Shown piece by piece: positions 38,223-49,773 of a DNA stretch of 64,000 nucleotides (its first letter is position 1; each line of letters starts with the position of its first letter). The translations under genes and the position numbers were made by a program. Source of the DNA: Climacium dendroides. Its lineage: Eukaryota > Streptophyta > Bryopsida > Hypnales > Climaciaceae. Below the pieces are notes generated by a model that did not search any database, was not told the DNA's origin, and was given only the letters and a program-made list of their open reading frames with translations. The stretch covers positions 21,952,047 through 22,016,046 of the forward strand of contig OX467087.1 in the NCBI GenBank assembly GCA_950106755.1, read 5' to 3'.

Positions 38223-41200
38223 TCAACATGCCAAGTGTAGAAGCTCCCGGGCATAGTGAAGCATGGAAGTTTGCTGGTCTTCCTGGTCGGAGAATTTGTG
38301 GCGTCCAGCGTCCATGATGTCATCAACAACAGCACTGCTCTCTTCTCCTAAAAGCTCCACCAGCTCTTGTTGCGCCCATTTGGTCATCCATGCAGGCTTT
38401 GGGCCTTCTCCTAGACCAAGGCCTCTGTTTGAACTTGGCAGGATTTGGCTAATCAAGATGACGATGAACTCCGCAATCCTCAGCCTACACCACAAGAGAA
38501 ATTTCAATGGAGGCGTGTCATCAGAAAAAAGCTTTGCAGAATTAGTCCCCTGAGTTTCATTCAGTTCCCAAGTATCAGAAAGTCACTCTCTTATGAGGAT
38601 TTTTTGGTCAAGTAGTACATCTATCAGCATGCAAAACCAAAGTATCCCAAGGGTTGTGCAACAGTAAATATCTGACAACTTTTATTCTATATAAGAAAAA
38701 ATGTGCAAAATCCAAACAGATTCAGGCACTATAGGGCTTGATGGGAATTTAGAGATGAAAGAAAGCATTAACAAGAACTAGAATGAGGACCCCAAACACA
38801 ACCATATTTTGGTGGGTCAGCCCACTAGAGACGATCGGTAGCTGACTTACCGAATGCCAGGATCCAAATGACTGTTTCTTAGCATCTCAGCAATTTTGCG
38901 CAGACCATGCACCCGTTCAAACTCCTGTCACAGTATTCAGAATATGAGAACAAAAACATGGACAATATCACACAATACATGAAATAAGGTTGCCATCATC
39001 AGTAAGTTAACATTCGCACTTCGTGAGTGGCGAAAATGCTTGGGAGCCTATTCACTTAGAAGAGACCATTGTTCGTCAACAGAAAGTCAATATAATCTTT
39101 CTAAGATCGCCAGGTACTTTTCTAATCACACAATTTTGTCAAGATTGATCATATTCAAAAACAACAAGGCTATTTGCAAAGATGAGGGAAGTGGCATAGC
39201 GTAAATAAATCCACGAACTCTGAAGTACAGAGTTTGATAGTCAAGAACATATCACAAGCGAAAAAATCATGATTTGTTTGTTGCTACCGATTTGGATTAT
39301 TCACCGACAAAAAGTAGTGTCCATTATGGTAATCCATCTCATGAAAGCAATGGTACATTCTCTGGTGCATACTCAATAGAATGAGTAGGAGACTAGAGAT
39401 GCGTACTTTTTGGTTGGACGGGGATTCCAACATGACAGCAAGCAATCCATCTAAACAAGGGCTCTGCACTGATGGCCCTCCAGCTAAGAATAAGTCAATA
39501 AGTTCCTGCCAACAAGAAAAGACAACAATGTCAACAATGCAATACACCTGAAATTCTACCAACATTAGGTAAAGAGCATAAAGAATATATGAGTATAGTG
39601 AAAGACCGAAAAATGGAAAAAACAAGGTAATGTAAGTCGGAGAATGAAGACAATACCGAGACAGCCGCATGTTGGGAAGCATGGGCTCGGCAACCACTAT
39701 AAAGCAGGCAGCAACCTTCCAACACACGAAGTGCAAGAGCCACCTCAGCGCTTGTAGGGGAGCTTTCGACAGCCGAACCAGCTTCAGCACCTGCGTGGAT
39801 GCTGAGGTTCTTGGCCAGTCGCTTCCTTGGAGCCAATGTGTATCCAAACAACACCGGCACCACTGGCAGAACATCCATATAGCATACCACCCATGAGATT
39901 CTTGTTCCAAACAACCTTGAAAACAGACACACTTCAAAGCAATTCTGTGCGTGTTGCCCTACAAAAAGGAGAAGAAAGAAGAATGTTGGACCTAAGACTA
40001 TCGTGAATAAAGAGTGAACAAGCAGCTAATGTACAAACAAAGAGGCTTTGTCCCTCAAGCACTGGCTTGCAGGTAAGGTCCTACTCAAAATTCTTCAAAA
40101 TGTAGCTACTGTCAATGCAAAGCCCCTCCCCTTTAGTCAAGAGCCATTAAAGAGTGAATAATTTTCCACCCTCCTACGTTTTCATGGTCATGCAGGAAGT
40201 AGTAGACTTGGTGAATGCTACCTTTGACGCCTCCTGTCCGAGGTAGACACTATGACATAAACTGTAGCCCTAACTCAACGTCAGAGGTGACAAAGATTGT
40301 TGTCTTAGAGAATAACAGGCGCTCAGATTTCAAAGGTGGCAATCTTTTCAAGAAAGATGTGCAAATACCGACAATCTCGTATATGAAGACATGATCCCTT
40401 TCGCTATCGTAAAGAACCTTGGAAATCTTGCGTTAGCCTTAACCTAAACAAAATCTCACACAGCCAGGGTTCACGTAACGCAGAGAGGAAAATGCAAACC
40501 AAGAATTGCGTGACAGATGTTGTGATTTCTACTTTCTTTTGCGGTCTCACCAATATACGGTGACTGAGTCTAACACCTTGCCTTACATGATTACCTCTAT
40601 ATAAAATCTCAATGAGGCGTATAATTTACAGGGTAGCTGGTTGATAATCCCAAAACCACAACCACTCTCCTGCTTTCGGTTTCAATTGTGACATGCAAAT
40701 TTTTCAAGATCTGCTTTTTTCTCCACCAGATCCCTCAAGATCTTAGCACCCTCGTTAAAATCATGGTGGAACCCAATTGTGGAAAAAAATAAACCTACAG
40801 ACCAAGCATTACGGTAGGGAACTCAAGTCTGCAGACTAATCATGGAAAAACAACACTCCCTCCCCCGCTTCCGCAGCTCAAGATCTACTGATTCCCGCAA
40901 CGACGCTCCAGAATTCACCTTCCTACATTATTCTGTACCTGCGACTATCCAAGAACAAATTGCACTCCGCAGCAAAGTCGAACCCCGAAGAAAACGCGCA
41001 CGAATTCTGCAACAACAGAGTGATAAAAAAAAACCAGCAAAAAGTACAACAAACCTTGAAGCTCCCCGGAGCTCTGGCTCTCCCGAAAAAGCTCGATCAC
41101 CTTCTCAGCGTTCACCGCCGACGCTACGAACTTCGCGAGCGCGTTCAATCCGCGCACACGCACAAACGAAAATTCCGATCGCGCATCGCGTAAGCCTCGT

Positions 41201-41376
41201 TTCAGCGTCCACACCACTTCCCGGTACACTCGCTGTTCCGACAACGCCACGACGAGCTCCGTGACGGGTGACTGCTGGTGAAGCTGCTGCCCCTGTTGCC
41301 CCTGTTGCTGTTGTCCCGCCAATTTCGCACCAGAGGCCATCAGGCCGTGCGCCCAATTCGGCTGTCTCAAAATCAT
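38223..41376 (-). CDS. CDC14-like (SIN component) family protein, 320 aa, 5 exons
   Basis: Probable plant member of the family of fungal Cdc14, the septation initiation network protein that partners Sid1 kinase (not the Cdc14 phosphatase). Exons in transcription order: 41376-41055, 39862-39657, 39505-39407, 38924-38851, 38484-38223; all GT-AG with matching phases. The first exon encodes a glutamine-rich stretch (about residues 20-33) and then a helical segment with LRDARSEFSFVRVRGLNALAKF. The core ELQVVPVLFGYTL, ALALRVLEGCCLL, LFLAGGPSVQSPCLDGLLAVM and ESPSNQKEFERVHGL is the conserved armadillo-like helical repeat region. The C-terminal part has a KPAWMTKWAQQELVELLGEE segment. Function in plants is not settled to my knowledge; ARM-repeat protein of unknown function is a fair alternative label. 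The start is the first ATG of the exon, and no intervening element is seen. Confidence 0.78.
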
Positions 41377-42100
41377 GGCTCAATCTCTCTCGCTCTCGCT
41401 CTGACCACTTCGCAACGCTCAACAACTGCCGCAACCCTCGTCAATTCATCACCAGCATTGCCATCTCGGGGAATCCTGCTCATCATTGTCGTGCATCCCG
41501 CCCGAGGTGACGCGTTGCGGAAGGTGCCCCGGGTCCAATAATGCAGCTGCCGAGCATTTTCTGGCAGTTGGGAAGAATTGTACGTGTTGGGGTGGGGGTA
41601 AGTGAAGACAAGATTTGGAGGTGGAGAATTTGGGTTGTACAATTAAGATGAGTGCATGCAGATGAACTGCAGGTGAAGGTGACGATGGCGGACTTGACGA
41701 TGGCGAAGGCCGACGGGAGGTGATTAACGTTGTGGGATTGACGGAGCTGACTACTGCCAAGACCAGCTATGGCGAGACGGGGCCTTCTCGTACCTCCTTC
41801 GATGCAGGAAATAAGTGCCGTTCACACTGGTCGTGTGTGATTGGGTCCTGTTCACACTTACGAGACAATTTCCTTGGCCACCACTTCTTCTTTGTTTGGA
41901 CTCTGTCGGATGAAGACTGATTCTGGGGAAATTGGACCGACGGAGGGCGGAGGACGGAGCGGATGGACGGAGGAGCGGACGGACGGACGGAGCTTCGGGG
42001 ATGAATTCCTGAGGAAACAGTCTTCATCCGTCAAAAAGACATCTACAGTGGGAATTTCTTGGAATTTCATTGATAATTTACGAAATTTGTAGTTTTAAAA
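41377..42100. promoter_or_regulatory. Upstream region of the CDC14-like gene
   Basis: GC-richer DNA just 5' of the minus-strand start. It contains GA/CT-rich runs (GAGCGAGAGCGAGAGAGATT on the minus strand near 41400) and a GGACGGACGG simple repeat near 41961-41992. This is presumed promoter and 5' untranslated DNA from position and composition; no core element is asserted. Confidence 0.4.
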
Positions 42101-42836
42101 TATATATATAATTTGTCCTGTGCGGAAGGGATTTTTCAAGAATTTAATTGAAGGGGGTCTTTTATAGAATAATCCTAAATCCTAACCCTAAAATATAAAA
42201 AAACATAAACACTACCTCTCAAAATGAAAACCCGAATCCTAGAGATTGATTACAATAACCCATAAAAGCCCCTTGGATGATATTTAGAGTCGTGAAGTTT
42301 TTTACATATGTAGACTTGGATGAAGACAATTTGTATAGCACATGTAGATGATAACTCATTTATTCATCTAAATGCATACACATTTATTTATCCAAATTAA
42401 ATGGAATGATATTTTGTGAATTTTTTATTGCAATTTAGTGATTTCATCTATTGCTAAGGGAAGGATTATATATTGTTCCAAATATTTCTTCATCAAATTC
42501 TTGTATTGTATCTTGACTAATAAATAATTAGCTCAAAAATTCATTGTATGGATAGAAGGCATTACACTGATTTTCCTTGTTAATGCACATGACATTCATT
42601 TATGAATTCACACTACTTAAATTCATTGAATGTTGCAATATTATTATACTATTTTTTTTTTAAAATTAGATAAAAAATACTAGTTTGTTTCTTCCCTACT
42701 AAGAATTTAGGATAACTTAGTAAAATTGGGAATTATAAGTTAGTTAATTGTATTGTAAAAATTTGGTTTGACCAATCAAACAAAGTAGGAAGGTGTCTTT
42801 TGACTTTTTCAAGAGAAGTACTAGAAAGAAACTTGC

Positions 42837-42985
42837 ATTAATTTAGCTAATGTTTTTTGTTAAATCTAACACAATTGTATTGGAAATAATGTAGATCTAC
42901 TGAATTGTGACTAAAATAATGCTAAAATTGTGTTATTTTAAACACAATTGTGTTAAATTTAACAAAAATACATCAGCTAGATTAA
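42837..42985. mobile_element. Short MITE with about 45-bp inverted arms
   Basis: The left arm TTAATTTAGCTAATG followed by TTTTTTGTTAAATCTAACAC is mirrored by the right arm, whose reverse complement reads TTAATCTAGCTGATG followed by TATTTTTGTTAAATTTAACAC. Total length is about 149 bp with a short AT-rich centre. No coding capacity. Confidence 0.7.
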
Positions 42986-43865
42986 CAAAGATTTATTCTA
43001 GTAAAAAGTTTCATTAGTTTTTAAACATTTTGATTAGTGTTGCAACTTCAAAACCAAGAAACATGCTGAAAATGAAAAGCAAAGAAAACCAATTTAAAAA
43101 ATTTACTTTTATCATTTACAAATGATACATCCAAAAAAATAAAGAAGTGGTAGTTGATGACACAAGAGATAGTTGTCATTGTTCTTTTTGAAGAGAGAAG
43201 GAAAGGAACCCCAATTTATAATGGGTTGGCGTCAATGAAGAATGTATTCACTTAACTTCAACGAATTTGCATGAGTGACACTTATATTTTTTTCTAAAAA
43301 TTATATACGATTTAATATGTCAACATATCATGATGTAATAGAAGATCATAATCTTTTTCAATAATTCAACAAATGCAAAAGATTTTGAGCAAAACTTATA
43401 TGGGCTATAATTAGCCCCTAAAAGACTAGATGCTCAAAGTTGAAACAACAAATAAATACAAATATGTCTCAAGAACACATAATCTTATTTTTTCATTCAT
43501 CTAAATGTTTATAGATTTTTATTTTAATTATCTTACATTTTTAGAATATAGATTCTCAAAAAAAAAATTGCAAATATTTTATAGTTCAAGAAGTATAGCT
43601 GGTATGTTTGACCTCAAAAAGCAACTTTTCAAATTAAAAAACTAAACCATCTAAAATGATTTGAATAAATAAATAAATAAAATCTCAAGAATTATTATAA
43701 TTAGATGTTTTAGTCTAGTAGTTGATCTAATTGTATAGAAATGATCTATAGATTATATTTTACAACTTTTCATTGAATGTCATCAATTTAATTATTACTC
43801 TAAATATAAGTTAACAATATATCTTCACAATTTTGAAAATTTAGACTCCTCCTTGGTCCACAAGG

Positions 43866-44600
43866 GATTAACCATTAAAGTTCCTTTACTATGTTTTCAC
43901 TAAAAACACTCCAAAACTGCCATTTCTAGTACAAGTATCAAATTTTTGGAAAAAACTTTTTTTGACATATGTAACCATAGGATCTTGTAGTATGCTGACT
44001 TGAGAACATGTAGTAAATTAAAATTTCAGAAATTTCCACCACATGGTTTGCAAGATACGAGGCAAGATATAAGCATTCTAATTCATTGAAATCATTTTTT
44101 TAGCTCTGCAAAAAACAAGGCAATTGCATTTCACAAGCTCACTTGCCTATGAAAAAACGTCCGAAATGATGGTTATCCTTTGCATTATTTTTCCTAGACA
44201 AGTTTTTCACATGCTTGAAAAATTTCAAAACATTTGGAATTGTACAGCATACAGGAAAAAAATAGTATGTAGATAGTAGTAGAGAATGATTCAAAATATT
44301 AAATTGTTAAGGATTTAATTATGGAATTGAAAAATGACAATTCTAATGGTTGAAATGTTGTTATCAACAACCTACATCCTATGATTTTATTTTTTTCAAA
44401 AAATATTGAAAATTGAGTAAGATAAAGGACTTCAAAGTTTATTTTAGAGTAGAAAATCCATAACTCCCACAAATAAAAACTACTCATAACTTTCATCTCA
44501 TTGATCAAAATAGAATGATTCAAAAGCTTTTCATGTATTTATAACTCTAGAAATCCAATTTCAAATTTTATTTCCAAAAAAAGTGATTTTTAAAAATCTG
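43866..44600. mobile_element. Diverged copy of MITE family B
   Basis: The reverse complement of about 43866-44090 aligns with 59440-59640 over blocks such as ATATCTTGC, TTTCTGAAATTT, ACAAGATCCT-TGGTTA and GTTTTGAGTG-TTTT. The start GGATTAACCATTAAAGTTCC resembles the family B terminus TTAACCCCTAAAGTCCC. The far end was not found. Confidence 0.4.
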
Positions 44601-45812
44601 CCCATATTGCATGGTTAGTGAAAAAAGTAACATATTTGGCCATAACTTTTTATTCATATTTCCAAATGTCATGAAAATTTGGTGCATTTGAAAGATATTC
44701 CTTTCCCCCACCTTCTATTTGAAATTCAACCTAAAATATGCAAAACTCTAGTCACATGTACCTGCCCAAAATTTCTATACAGCCCAAAAATGCATGCTAG
44801 GGTTAGTATATATGACTTCTTTGAAGTTTGCATGCAAAAAGGTGATTGTTTAGCATGAATTTTGGAGATTATTTGTACATCCATATTTAAATTTTTTTTA
44901 CAAAGCTAGTCCAATAAATTTTGAAGAACTTAACTTTGAAAATTTATGAAAAGTATGTTTTGTATTTTCAGTACACAAAGTTTGGTATGAAATACTAAAT
45001 CTATAAATAAAATAAAATAAAAAATCTATATGAGGTTATCAACAAGATGTAATTTAAGACATATGTATAAGATGCTAATATGTACCAATGTCAAATAGTT
45101 GCCAAAGGAAGGTGGAGGAATTCATTTGTGAAAAGAGACTGTAACTAGATGGCCCTATATACCAACAGGTATGCCACAACTTTTGTCTCCGTGCTTACAA
45201 ATCCAAATCCGGATCTAGGACATGTCAATTCCATTCAATTGCAACATTGGATGCTTGCATCTTTCAAGCACACTAATGTGGACACATATTCTAGGTGGGA
45301 CATTGAACAAAAGAATTTATGGTACAAGGTCAGGGCTTGGTTGCCAAATTGAACATATATAAATAGTATAATGACAACTTGGAAACCATGTGTGAGAGCA
45401 AGAACTTTGGATTCAAGGATAAAAATCCCCCAAGTCCAAATTAGCATCATCAATCATTTTGTGGACACCTACATATTTGGTGAAGGCAACATTGCAAAAT
45501 TGAATTGAAGAAGAGTTATTAGTACACATATTACTACTGTGTATTGCTTTTAGTGCTTTTACCATGTGACTTTCCATGGACACATGGTCTCAATTTAATG
45601 AATGCTTTTATGTGCTAAATTTAGGCAAATAAATAATTGAAATCACTTATATTTGCATTTTAATGAATATGACCTTGCAACAAGAAGCAAGAGTTAGAGC
45701 ATGAACTAAATAGTAAGAAAAGACAACAATTAAAAAGCAAAAAGAAAGAAAGAAAAGTAACAAGAAGTAAGAGGTAAAAGACAACAAAAAGTAAGGAAGA
45801 AGATTCCAAAGA

Positions 45813-45890
45813 AGTGGCGGTTAGGGTTTCAAAACCCTAAAAAAGTGGTGGCTAGAGTTCTAAAACCTTAAAGAAGTGGTGATTAGATAT
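45813..45890. repeat. About 30-bp degenerate tandem repeat, 2-3 copies
   Basis: Three successive units begin AAGTGGCGGTTAGGGTT, AAGTGGTGGCTAGAGTT and AAGTGGTGATTAGAT. The first two also end in CAAAACCCTAA/TAAAACCTTAA. The first unit contains a TTAGGGTTT / AAACCCTAA palindrome. Confidence 0.65.
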
Positions 45891-46960
45891 CACTAGCATG
45901 AAAATATGATTGGCAAGATGACTCAATGTTTTCCAAACATGTTCCCTACAATTCTCTATGAAGTATTTTAGTATTTCCAACAAGCGTATAATCTCGTGAA
46001 GTACAAGACTCAAAAATGATTGGTAGTCATATATTGCAATCATATTTTCTTTCAAGGTATTGACTTCTAAGAGTATAATTGTAGACAATCGCTAAACATC
46101 TTTAATTATATTTTGTAGTTATAAATTACCTATTTTCTTGTAGTGCCATAAAAAAAATGTTTGCCTACTATACACTAGAGTTGTTACAAAATCAAAGATT
46201 CACTCCAACAACGAGTCACTTCCTCAACAAATTACAATCAACAATAACCACAATGCCATCATCACCAATTCAATCTACTTGTTGTAAAATTCATCATCAT
46301 CAAGCAATACTCAACAACATAGCAAAAAGACCTACAACATTAGTATATTTGAGGATACAAACTTACCAAAGACTATGAATCAATCAACTCTCACTAGAGT
46401 CTCCTCTAGAAACCACCTCCGATTCATTCTTGTGTCTCAATCTCTACTTAAATGTCTTTTTATATAATACTAGGAAATTAATGAGCGAGGGTGTGTAAGC
46501 GAGGATGTGTGTGTGTGTTAGAAAATAGTAAGCGAGGATGTGTGTTAGAAAATTTGTTCACTATTCATCAAACACTATTTTATTAGGTAGTCTTCAAGTA
46601 GCTTTTACATTCTTTCATTCAATTCTTTCAGTATATATTCTTATTCTAGGAACTTGTACTCTATCTTATGAGTTAACTAACTAAACTCCATTTGAGCTTC
46701 TATAACTAGTAATCTACAATGCATATTTGCAATACATTTAATAATCTCTTCATTCACAATGATCTTTAGACCAACATTATTAATGTAACAATGCATAAAC
46801 CATCTCTTGACCATAAATTTTGCCAATAGGTATAGAAATCAAAAAAGTATTTAAAGATTTCTTAGATGTAGAAAATCATTATTAATATAGAATGTTTTTC
46901 TACATTTGAATGCAAATAATAAGACATATGTATATTTAAGACATATGAACTAAAAAAAGT

Positions 46961-47172
46961 TGGGAAATTAAGCCATATTTCATCTCCAAAAATCCGTTTG
47001 ACATTTTAAGTCTCCAATCAAAAGTTATAGACAAATTTCAGAGAGGTGTTGGAAGGGAATTTTTTTTGACAATTTCTAATGCTCTCTAAAATTTGTCCAT
47101 AATTTTTGATTGAAGACTTGAAATGTCAAACGAATTTTAGGAGATGAAATATGGATTAATTCACCACCTTTT
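46961..47172. mobile_element. Foldback element with about 75-bp arms
   Basis: The left arm contains CCATATTTCATCTCC, CGTTTGACATTT-AAGTC and CAATCAAAAGTTATAGACAA. The right arm holds the complements (TTGTCCATAATTTTTGATTG, GACTTGAAATGTCAAACG, GGAGATGAAATATGG). The spacer is about 50 bases and there is no coding frame. Confidence 0.7.
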
Positions 47173-47719
47173 TCTTATTCAAAATTATTCATAAAAAGGT
47201 ATTCTACTATGCCTAAATGAGGTTTGAAATTATGATTTTAACACAATTCTTGCGTTTTCAAGTTGACAATTAATGGTCAACCAAGCCTCTCATCCTTAAG
47301 TTATCCCATATCCTTTGAGTTGTCATGACAAACAATGAATTTCAATATAAAAAGAACCTCCACTCTCCATTGACATGAAGTGCCAGTAGAGTGAATCTAT
47401 CATTATACCATCAAGTTTCTTGTTGGTCTAGTCATGGATTCATTTCAAACATTTGGTGCAATTATGTAGATGTAAATTATAATTTATTAGATTATACTAA
47501 TTAGTTAACAAACAAAATAAAAGAAATTTAATTAAAAAAAGATTACTCTTTATCAGAAGGGTGATCAACAATTTAACATTGACAATACTTTTTCAAACAT
47601 TGATAACCTTTAATAAAGGTTATTCCAGTACAAATAGCAATGACATTATTGTCATGAATTTTTTGTGTACTTCAACGTAAATAAAATGCATGACAAGGAT
47701 AACAGTTTTTTGTGCATAA

Positions 47720-47915
47720 GTTGTGTCATTAGTGCACTTGTGATTAACGTATAGAGGTCACATAGTTAATACAGATGACAAAATAGTGTCACTTCTTTGC
47801 AGTAATCGTGTGCATTGTAACGATGCGATAACTTACAAATTAACGTACACCCCCATGAAACAATAGTAACTGCATAGTAATTGCTAACAATCGTTGGGCC
47901 AGAACTTTGAGATGT
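47720..47915. mobile_element. Diverged relative of the 57.2 kb MITE
   Basis: Blocks CATTGTAACGATGCGATAA, AATTAACGTAC, CCCATGAAACAATAGTAA and TAATTGCTAACAAT match, in order, the right arm of the element at 57199-57478. The left arm is poorly preserved. Confidence 0.4.
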
Positions 47916-49773
47916 TGACTTGAGGATATAATGAAATTCATTCACGAATATTTGATTTTCTATCAATTAAAAATTGATTAGCTATAATTCAATATAATGG
48001 ATTAACTTTAACTCTAGGATAAATGACTTTGTGTATGCCGTGACTGTACTCTGACAAATGTAGCGTACTTATTGTGCTATTCATTCCATCAAATAAAACA
48101 TCTAATTGGATAAAAATTGATTCTAATTTAAAAAGAATAAATAATAGTTTCCTATGTTTGGAACTTTATGTAAATATGATTATTTTTCAATTCTTTATCA
48201 CATAGAAAATGCATAAATGCTTAAGTATTGTATGCAAGAATTATAAGGAATTAACATCAAAATAAGAACTAATTCAATATCATTTTAATAAAGAATTGAC
48301 ATGAGTAATTTTGATATTAAAATGACTTGGTTAGTTTGACTACTCTAAGATTATCCTAACACCTATGAAGTTGACATTTGAATGACATAATCAACCTAAT
48401 GTACATTTATCCATTTGGTATATTGATGGAATTTTATTGTACAAAAGATTTGCTTCTAGTTTAGTGATGTACATATACCCTTAGTGATGTTATAAAGATA
48501 AATCCCTATTATAAATATTTTGAAATCTACTCTTTAACAAGTATTTTAAATGATGAATATAATGCTACTAGGTCATGCTTTGTCCAAATAACTCTTCATT
48601 TATCCAAAGTAATACTTGAAGAGAGAAACAACTCCAAATACTCTAAATAGTTGACATACATAAAGAGTCTATTTGTTTTAATTTGGGTCCTAAATTGGGA
48701 CCCAAAAAGTCCAAAAAATCAATCTAAGTAATATCTAAACTATATACTTTTGTAAAAGAGATGACTCTATATGAACTAATTTAATTTGAGAAATGAGGGT
48801 AAATAAATTTAAAGTTGGATAATTTAATTCATTAGAATTGTAGAAGGAGGTGCGATGAGTGTAGAATCAAGGTAGAGGCAATACAAAAGCATTATTTGTT
48901 CTAGGATAATTTGTGTATATTTGGAAGTGTTTGATTGTTTTTTTAACTTTTATTTGTATTGTAGTGTAATGCTTGAATATATAAGAGTCGTACTATCTTT
49001 ATGACCAATTTCATCAAATGAAGGTAAACAATCTATTATTGTAAAAATATTTAAGCAAATTAAATAAATAGAATAATAAAAAAAGGATTTAGACATTAAA
49101 GGCCAATTAACTTAACTTAAACAAATTTGAAATTAAAGATGCCCTATGAGAAGCTGTCTTGGTATATATTAAAGGAATGTCATTGAGATTGCCCTCCTAA
49201 GGAGACTCCATTGTATGCCTAAGATGTGTTGAGGGTTTATGGCAACCTTCTAGCAACCTTGGTAAGCAAGAAATCGCAAGGTCTTCTAACCAAAGCCTTT
49301 TCACGTATTGCAGTTTTTTCATCTAGCATTGAAGGATGCCAGGCTAAGTATTCACGAATCTAAGTATTCAAGGATGAGTTTACTTCGACTTGATACTTTA
49401 AGAAAGTGTCTTTTTTTTCTTTCTTGAAACACATGGACAATTTCCATTGATACGGGGAAAATTAGGAAAGTTTTCTATTCCGGTAGTCTCCATTCTCCTA
49501 AGTGGAAGTTAATCCAGCTGAGTGACCTCTTGCCTTCTATTTCTTGCACTTTAATTTGATGATTACTTTTCTTCCAGAGAAAGAAAGGAAAGACATTAAT
49601 TGAGGGCACCAATACATAAAACCCTCTCACTGGAATTAAGATTCATATCATAATTTTGAAGTTGCAATGCAACACAAACATCCAGAATTATGGACTTAAT
49701 ATGCTCTGGATGACAAAGAGAATGTTCACAAAACCCAATGTTTGTTTTTGATCACTCTAATTGTGTAAAATCT

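Larger units (their letters stand above)
42101..49773. other. AT-rich repeat-bearing intergenic region
   Basis: No recognisable gene in about 7.7 kb. Short inverted-repeat elements at 42837-42985 and 46961-47172, a diverged MITE-like block at 43866-44600, and a tandem repeat near 45813 are listed separately. Small open frames such as 45149-45352 show no known motif. Confidence 0.55.

Noticed and set aside
39284..39937. 217-codon minus-strand open frame read as one protein
   Set aside because: It runs across two introns and mixes frames of the CDC14-like gene. The spliced exons 39862-39657 and 39505-39407 give the conserved protein.
40842..41264. 140-codon plus-strand open frame
   Set aside because: It lies antisense to the first exon of the CDC14-like gene and has a low-complexity Arg/Ser-rich product. 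It is a shadow of GC-rich coding DNA.
42176..42200. CCTAAATCCTAACCCTAAAA, telomere-like
   Set aside because: Only one exact telomeric unit among variants; too short to be an interstitial telomere array.
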